From positions 38,281 to 102,280 of the forward strand of contig LNDS01000011.1 of NCBI GenBank assembly GCA_001464835.1: a stretch of DNA of 64,000 nucleotides. The letters run 5' to 3'. The notes beneath the pieces are model-generated. The model was not told the DNA's origin. It saw nothing but the letters and a program-made list of their open reading frames with translations, and did no database searches. Below are positions 61,893 through 64,000 of the stretch, in pieces. Each line of letters starts with the position of its first letter. The first letter of the stretch is position 1. The stretch comes from Rhizobiales bacterium Ga0077525 (lineage in GTDB: Bacteria; Pseudomonadota; Alphaproteobacteria; Rhizobiales; Xanthobacteraceae). The translations under genes were made by a program, and so were the position numbers.

Positions 61893-61969
61893 GGCCCCGT
61901 AGCTCAGTTGGATAGAGCGCGAGCCTTCTAAGCTTGAGGTCACAGGTTCGAATCCTGTCGGGGTCGCCA
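61893..61969 (+). tRNA. tRNA-Arg (TCT)
   Basis: A 77-base cloverleaf with acceptor GGCCCCG pairing to CGGGGTC (one G-U), D arm AGCTCAGTTGGATAGAGC, anticodon stem CGAGC/GCTTG around loop CTTCTAA (anticodon TCT), T arm ACAGGTTCGAATCCTGT and encoded CCA (61967-61969). Its 3' end borders a gene-poor region and may be an integration site. Confidence 0.96.
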
Positions 61970-62147
61970 ACAATATCAGAGACTTAGTCGTTTTTGATGG
62001 CGAGATTTCTTGTCGCGCATGTCTCGTCTGTTCACCACATGTATCAGGCTGTTTTTACAAGTAGCGGCGAGTCCACGCGACATGAATGCGACATGCGAAT
62101 GTTGCACCTCGCCATCGATCCAGTCGATACGGACATTCATAGTTTGA
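61970..62147. other. Gene-poor stretch after tRNA-Arg
   Basis: No convincing gene is visible on either strand. A minus-strand frame at 61976-62242 has no start signal or recognisable motif. No second copy of the tRNA 3' end, and no integrase, was found within the window. Confidence 0.5.
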
Positions 62148-62426
62148 GCAGCGAGACTAACGTCCGCCTGGTATCCGTTCGAAGGCTCATGGGCGGGTGG
62201 ACCCGCAACTTGCGATGACGCGTTTCGCTTCACCTCGACCACCTATCGAATTCCAGGGGGTAGATTGCTCCGTGTTGAAAAAGTGGAACGCAACGGCAAT
62301 TGGTTCCGCCTCCAGTTTGCCGGTGGCAAAAAGTTGACGCTAGCTTCAGTGGGAGCTGATTCCATGACCTGGCACTCGCCCGCCTCCGGAGATACCTTCG
62401 GTCTCAGGCGGTGCAAGGTCCGATAG
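62148..62426 (+). pseudogene. 5'-truncated remnant of an unrecognised secreted-type protein
   Basis: This frame opens directly after a TGA (62145-62147), has no usable start codon for 30 codons, and reads protein-like sequence to a TAG at 62424: WYPFEGSWAGGPATCDDAFRF near residue 8, TTYRIPGGRLLRVEKVERNGNW, and a Cys-ending tail LRRCKVR. The pattern (GSWA..C...FRFT, two cysteines, RxVEKV.R.GNWF) is like a small secreted beta-barrel protein that has lost its signal peptide. I do not recognise the family. The missing start next to a tRNA suggests decay after insertion or deletion. It is not a normal gene as it stands. Confidence 0.5.
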
Positions 62427-62611
62427 ATTCTCGGGGCCTATGCCCCCTGCAGATTGGAATGCCGTGCTCAACACGCTTTGCAGGGATGATGATGACCGGC
62501 AATTCCGGCGGCCCTAGCGGAGAGCCCAAGCGGTAAAGGAGCGTCGCCCCACTTTTTATGCACGCGGTTAGGCATATACGTTGATGGGTTGTGACATTTT
62601 TCAATCCTAAT
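62427..62611. other. Intergenic stretch downstream of the amidase
   Basis: About 185 bases with no support for a gene. It should hold the amidase 3' end signals, but no clear hairpin followed by a U-run was found. Confidence 0.4.
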
Positions 62612-64000
62612 CTACGAAGCGGCACCTTTGAGTTCGCTTATCAAATTGTAACCGAATGATTGGGTTCGCTCATACGCAGCCGCCAAACGGACAACATCGT
62701 ATTCGCCAAGTGAACTCCCAACGATTTGCATGCCGACCGGCATGCCGTCGTCGGCCAACCCAGCGCAAACCGTTGCAGCGGGCTGTCCCGTTAGATTGAA
62801 AGGATACGTATAATACACCCACGATACGAGGTTGCGATCGGTCAAATGGGGCGGAATATCCAAACCAACATTCAGCGAACTGACCGGGAGTACCGGCGAA
62901 ATCAAAATGTCGTACTTCTCGAAGAAGAGTCTCATAGTTTCACGGAAGGCATACCGTTCGAAGACTTTCTCGTAATAGCCGCGCATGTCTTGCGAAAGAG
63001 CAATTTCGAGCACTTCGGCGACCGCAGGATCCAAGAGTTCCCGCTTATTCTCAACGATGCTACGCAGCCTCGTTCCGACGCCGGCGTAGAATTCCGCAGT
63101 CCATAGATCGGCAGGATCTTTCTCGAACACATGCTCGACTAAATCGACCTTACATCCAAGTTCCTCGAGACGAAGAACAGCGCGATCGAGGACCTCTACG
63201 ACGGATTTATCTGGCCTCGCATAACCCAGCGTCGGGCTGTAAGCCACTCGAAGACCACCCACGCTCGCATGTGCCGCACCGAGAACATCGGGAACTGGGC
63301 CCGCCACACTAAAAGGGTCACGCTGGTCGAAACCCGCGATAGCCGTAAAAAGAAGCGCGGCGTCGGCGACCGAACGCGCGATGGGTCCAACATGCGCGAG
63401 TGTCGGTGTCGCCGATGTCGGCCATACCGGCACACGTCCAAACTGGCCCTTGATACCGGCAAGTCCGGTAAAACTACACGGAATGCGGATAGAGCCCCCG
63501 CCATCCGTGCCCAGTGCAAACGGCGTGATGCCGGCGGCCACCGAAGCAACTGCTCCGGCGCTCGAGCCGCCGGGTGTCTTGTCAAGATTCCACGGATTTC
63601 GAGTTATGCCGGTCAATGGACTATCGCCAACCGGCTTACATCCAAACTCACTCGTTGTGGTTTTTCCGATTAAGACAGCGCCGGCCGCCTTAGCGCGTTC
63701 TACGGCTGGCGCATCCGCCGAAGCGACATTGTTCGCCATGGCTCTCGAACCCGACGCATAACCAACACCGGCAACGGCAATTAAATCCTTCGCAGAAAAC
63801 GGGATGCCATGCAGAAGGCCGAGCGGATGGCCTTTCATGATGGCATCTTCCGCCGCCCGTGCCGCCGCTAGGGCGGCCTCGGGCATCAGAAGAAAAAATG
63901 GATTGAGTGTAGATTGACTCTTTTCCGCCGCTTCCAACGAGCGCTTCGTTACATCGACGGGAGAAATTTCCCTCTTGCGGATACGGCGCCGCATCTCGAC
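62612..64000 (-). CDS. Amidase-signature family hydrolase (5' end outside window)
   Basis: At least 462 residues of an amidase-signature enzyme. The catalytic Ser-cisSer-Lys triad is intact: Lys in HGIPFSAKDLIAVAG, the cis-Ser in TPGGSSAGAVASVAAG and the nucleophile in GTDGGGSIRIPCSFTG. The C-terminal substrate region (YTYPFNLTGQPAATVCAGLADDGMPVGMQIVG) is complete. The frame remains open through an ATG at 63994 to the window edge, and the usual 15-20 N-terminal residues before IRKREISPVDV are not yet seen, so the start lies outside. Codon usage is visibly less GC-rich than in the rest of the window, which suggests transfer. The family includes aryl-acylamidases, nicotinamidases and GatA; no partner gat genes are seen, so substrate is open. 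Confidence 0.9.
   Translation of the reverse strand, partial: VEMRRRIRKREISPVDVTKRSLEAAEKSQSTLNPFFLLMPEAALAAARAAEDAIMKGHPLGLLHGIPFSAKDLIAVAGVGYASGSRAMANNVASADAPAVERAKAAGAVLIGKTTTSEFGCKPVGDSPLTGITRNPWNLDKTPGGSSAGAVASVAAGITPFALGTDGGGSIRIPCSFTGLAGIKGQFGRVPVWPTSATPTLAHVGPIARSVADAALLFTAIAGFDQRDPFSVAGPVPDVLGAAHASVGGLRVAYSPTLGYARPDKSVVEVLDRAVLRLEELGCKVDLVEHVFEKDPADLWTAEFYAGVGTRLRSIVENKRELLDPAVAEVLEIALSQDMRGYYEKVFERYAFRETMRLFFEKYDILISPVLPVSSLNVGLDIPPHLTDRNLVSWVYYTYPFNLTGQPAATVCAGLADDGMPVGMQIVGSSLGEYDVVRLAAAYERTQSFGYNLISELKGAAS

Noticed and set aside
61976..62242. Minus-strand frame after tRNA-Arg considered as an integrase fragment
   Set aside because: No Arg-His-Arg-Tyr recombinase motifs are visible in any frame, and it is antisense to the protein-like remnant.
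62404..62625. Minus-strand frame with a stretch ELPVIIIPAKRVEHGIPI that recalls amidase C-terminal sequence
   Set aside because: Match is short and could be chance; no catalytic part, overlap with the remnant on the other strand. Only a protein search could support a decayed amidase copy.
1..64000. CRISPR array, rRNA operon, prophage, insertion sequence with transposase
   Set aside because: No regular spaced direct repeats, rRNA signatures, phage structural genes or transposase motifs were seen on either strand.

Overview
The window is a dense, GC-rich, single-copy chromosomal segment. Gene content and order point to an alphaproteobacterium of the Rhizobiales/Hyphomicrobiales (Bradyrhizobiaceae/Xanthobacteraceae type). 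Supporting features are an HWE-type histidine kinase, an ExoR-like regulator, PopZ beside a TolC-PCMT pair near valS, the aapJQMP general amino-acid transporter, and short palindromic mosaic repeats at convergent gene ends. The genus assignment is inference. No plasmid, phage, CRISPR array, rRNA operon or complete insertion sequence was seen.

Layout. 1-8.6 kb: an HWE sensor kinase cut by the window edge, dGTPase-like HD hydrolase, ErpA iron-sulfur carrier, an RND pump with its adaptor, and exonuclease III. 8.6-13.8 kb: a diheme peroxidase, an amicyanin-like cupredoxin and a chemoreceptor in one apparent operon, followed by a second, paralogous chemoreceptor. 13.9-24.6 kb: exoR overlapping ilvD, a 3-methyladenine glycosylase, valS, an MFS transporter, popZ, a TolC-family channel and a PCMT-like methyltransferase. 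24.7-27.5 kb: tRNA-Cys, tRNA-Asn, a PRMT-like methyltransferase and nicotinate phosphoribosyltransferase.

27.5-36.1 kb: a branched-chain-type ABC importer co-transcribed with a zinc MetE-like protein and probably an M24 peptidase, then a membrane diguanylate cyclase. 36.4-41.4 kb: sulfur and thiol genes (cysteine synthase, mercaptopyruvate sulfurtransferase, persulfide dioxygenase-rhodanese fusion) interspersed with AlaX and a class C beta-lactamase. 41.5-47.4 kb: aapJQMP and metC. 47.4-51.1 kb: a four-gene lipid-carrier and lipid A-type modification cluster. 51.2-58.5 kb: PBP1C translationally coupled to a thioester alpha-2-macroglobulin. 58.7-61.6 kb: a DctPQM TRAP importer. 61.9-64 kb: tRNA-Arg(TCT), a gene-poor stretch with a 5'-truncated gene remnant, and an amidase of different composition running off the window; this looks like an accessory junction.

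Functional picture: nutrient scavenging (three importer systems, metC, cysK, ilvD, pncB), sulfide and persulfide handling, envelope maintenance and defence (PBP1C/A2M, lipid modification, RND, TolC, AmpC) and sensing (HWE kinase, two MCPs, diguanylate cyclase, ExoR). Most genes are ordinary. The best candidates for something new are the peroxidase-cupredoxin-chemoreceptor operon, the importer/MetE-like/M24 operon, and the palindromic mosaics at convergent gene ends.
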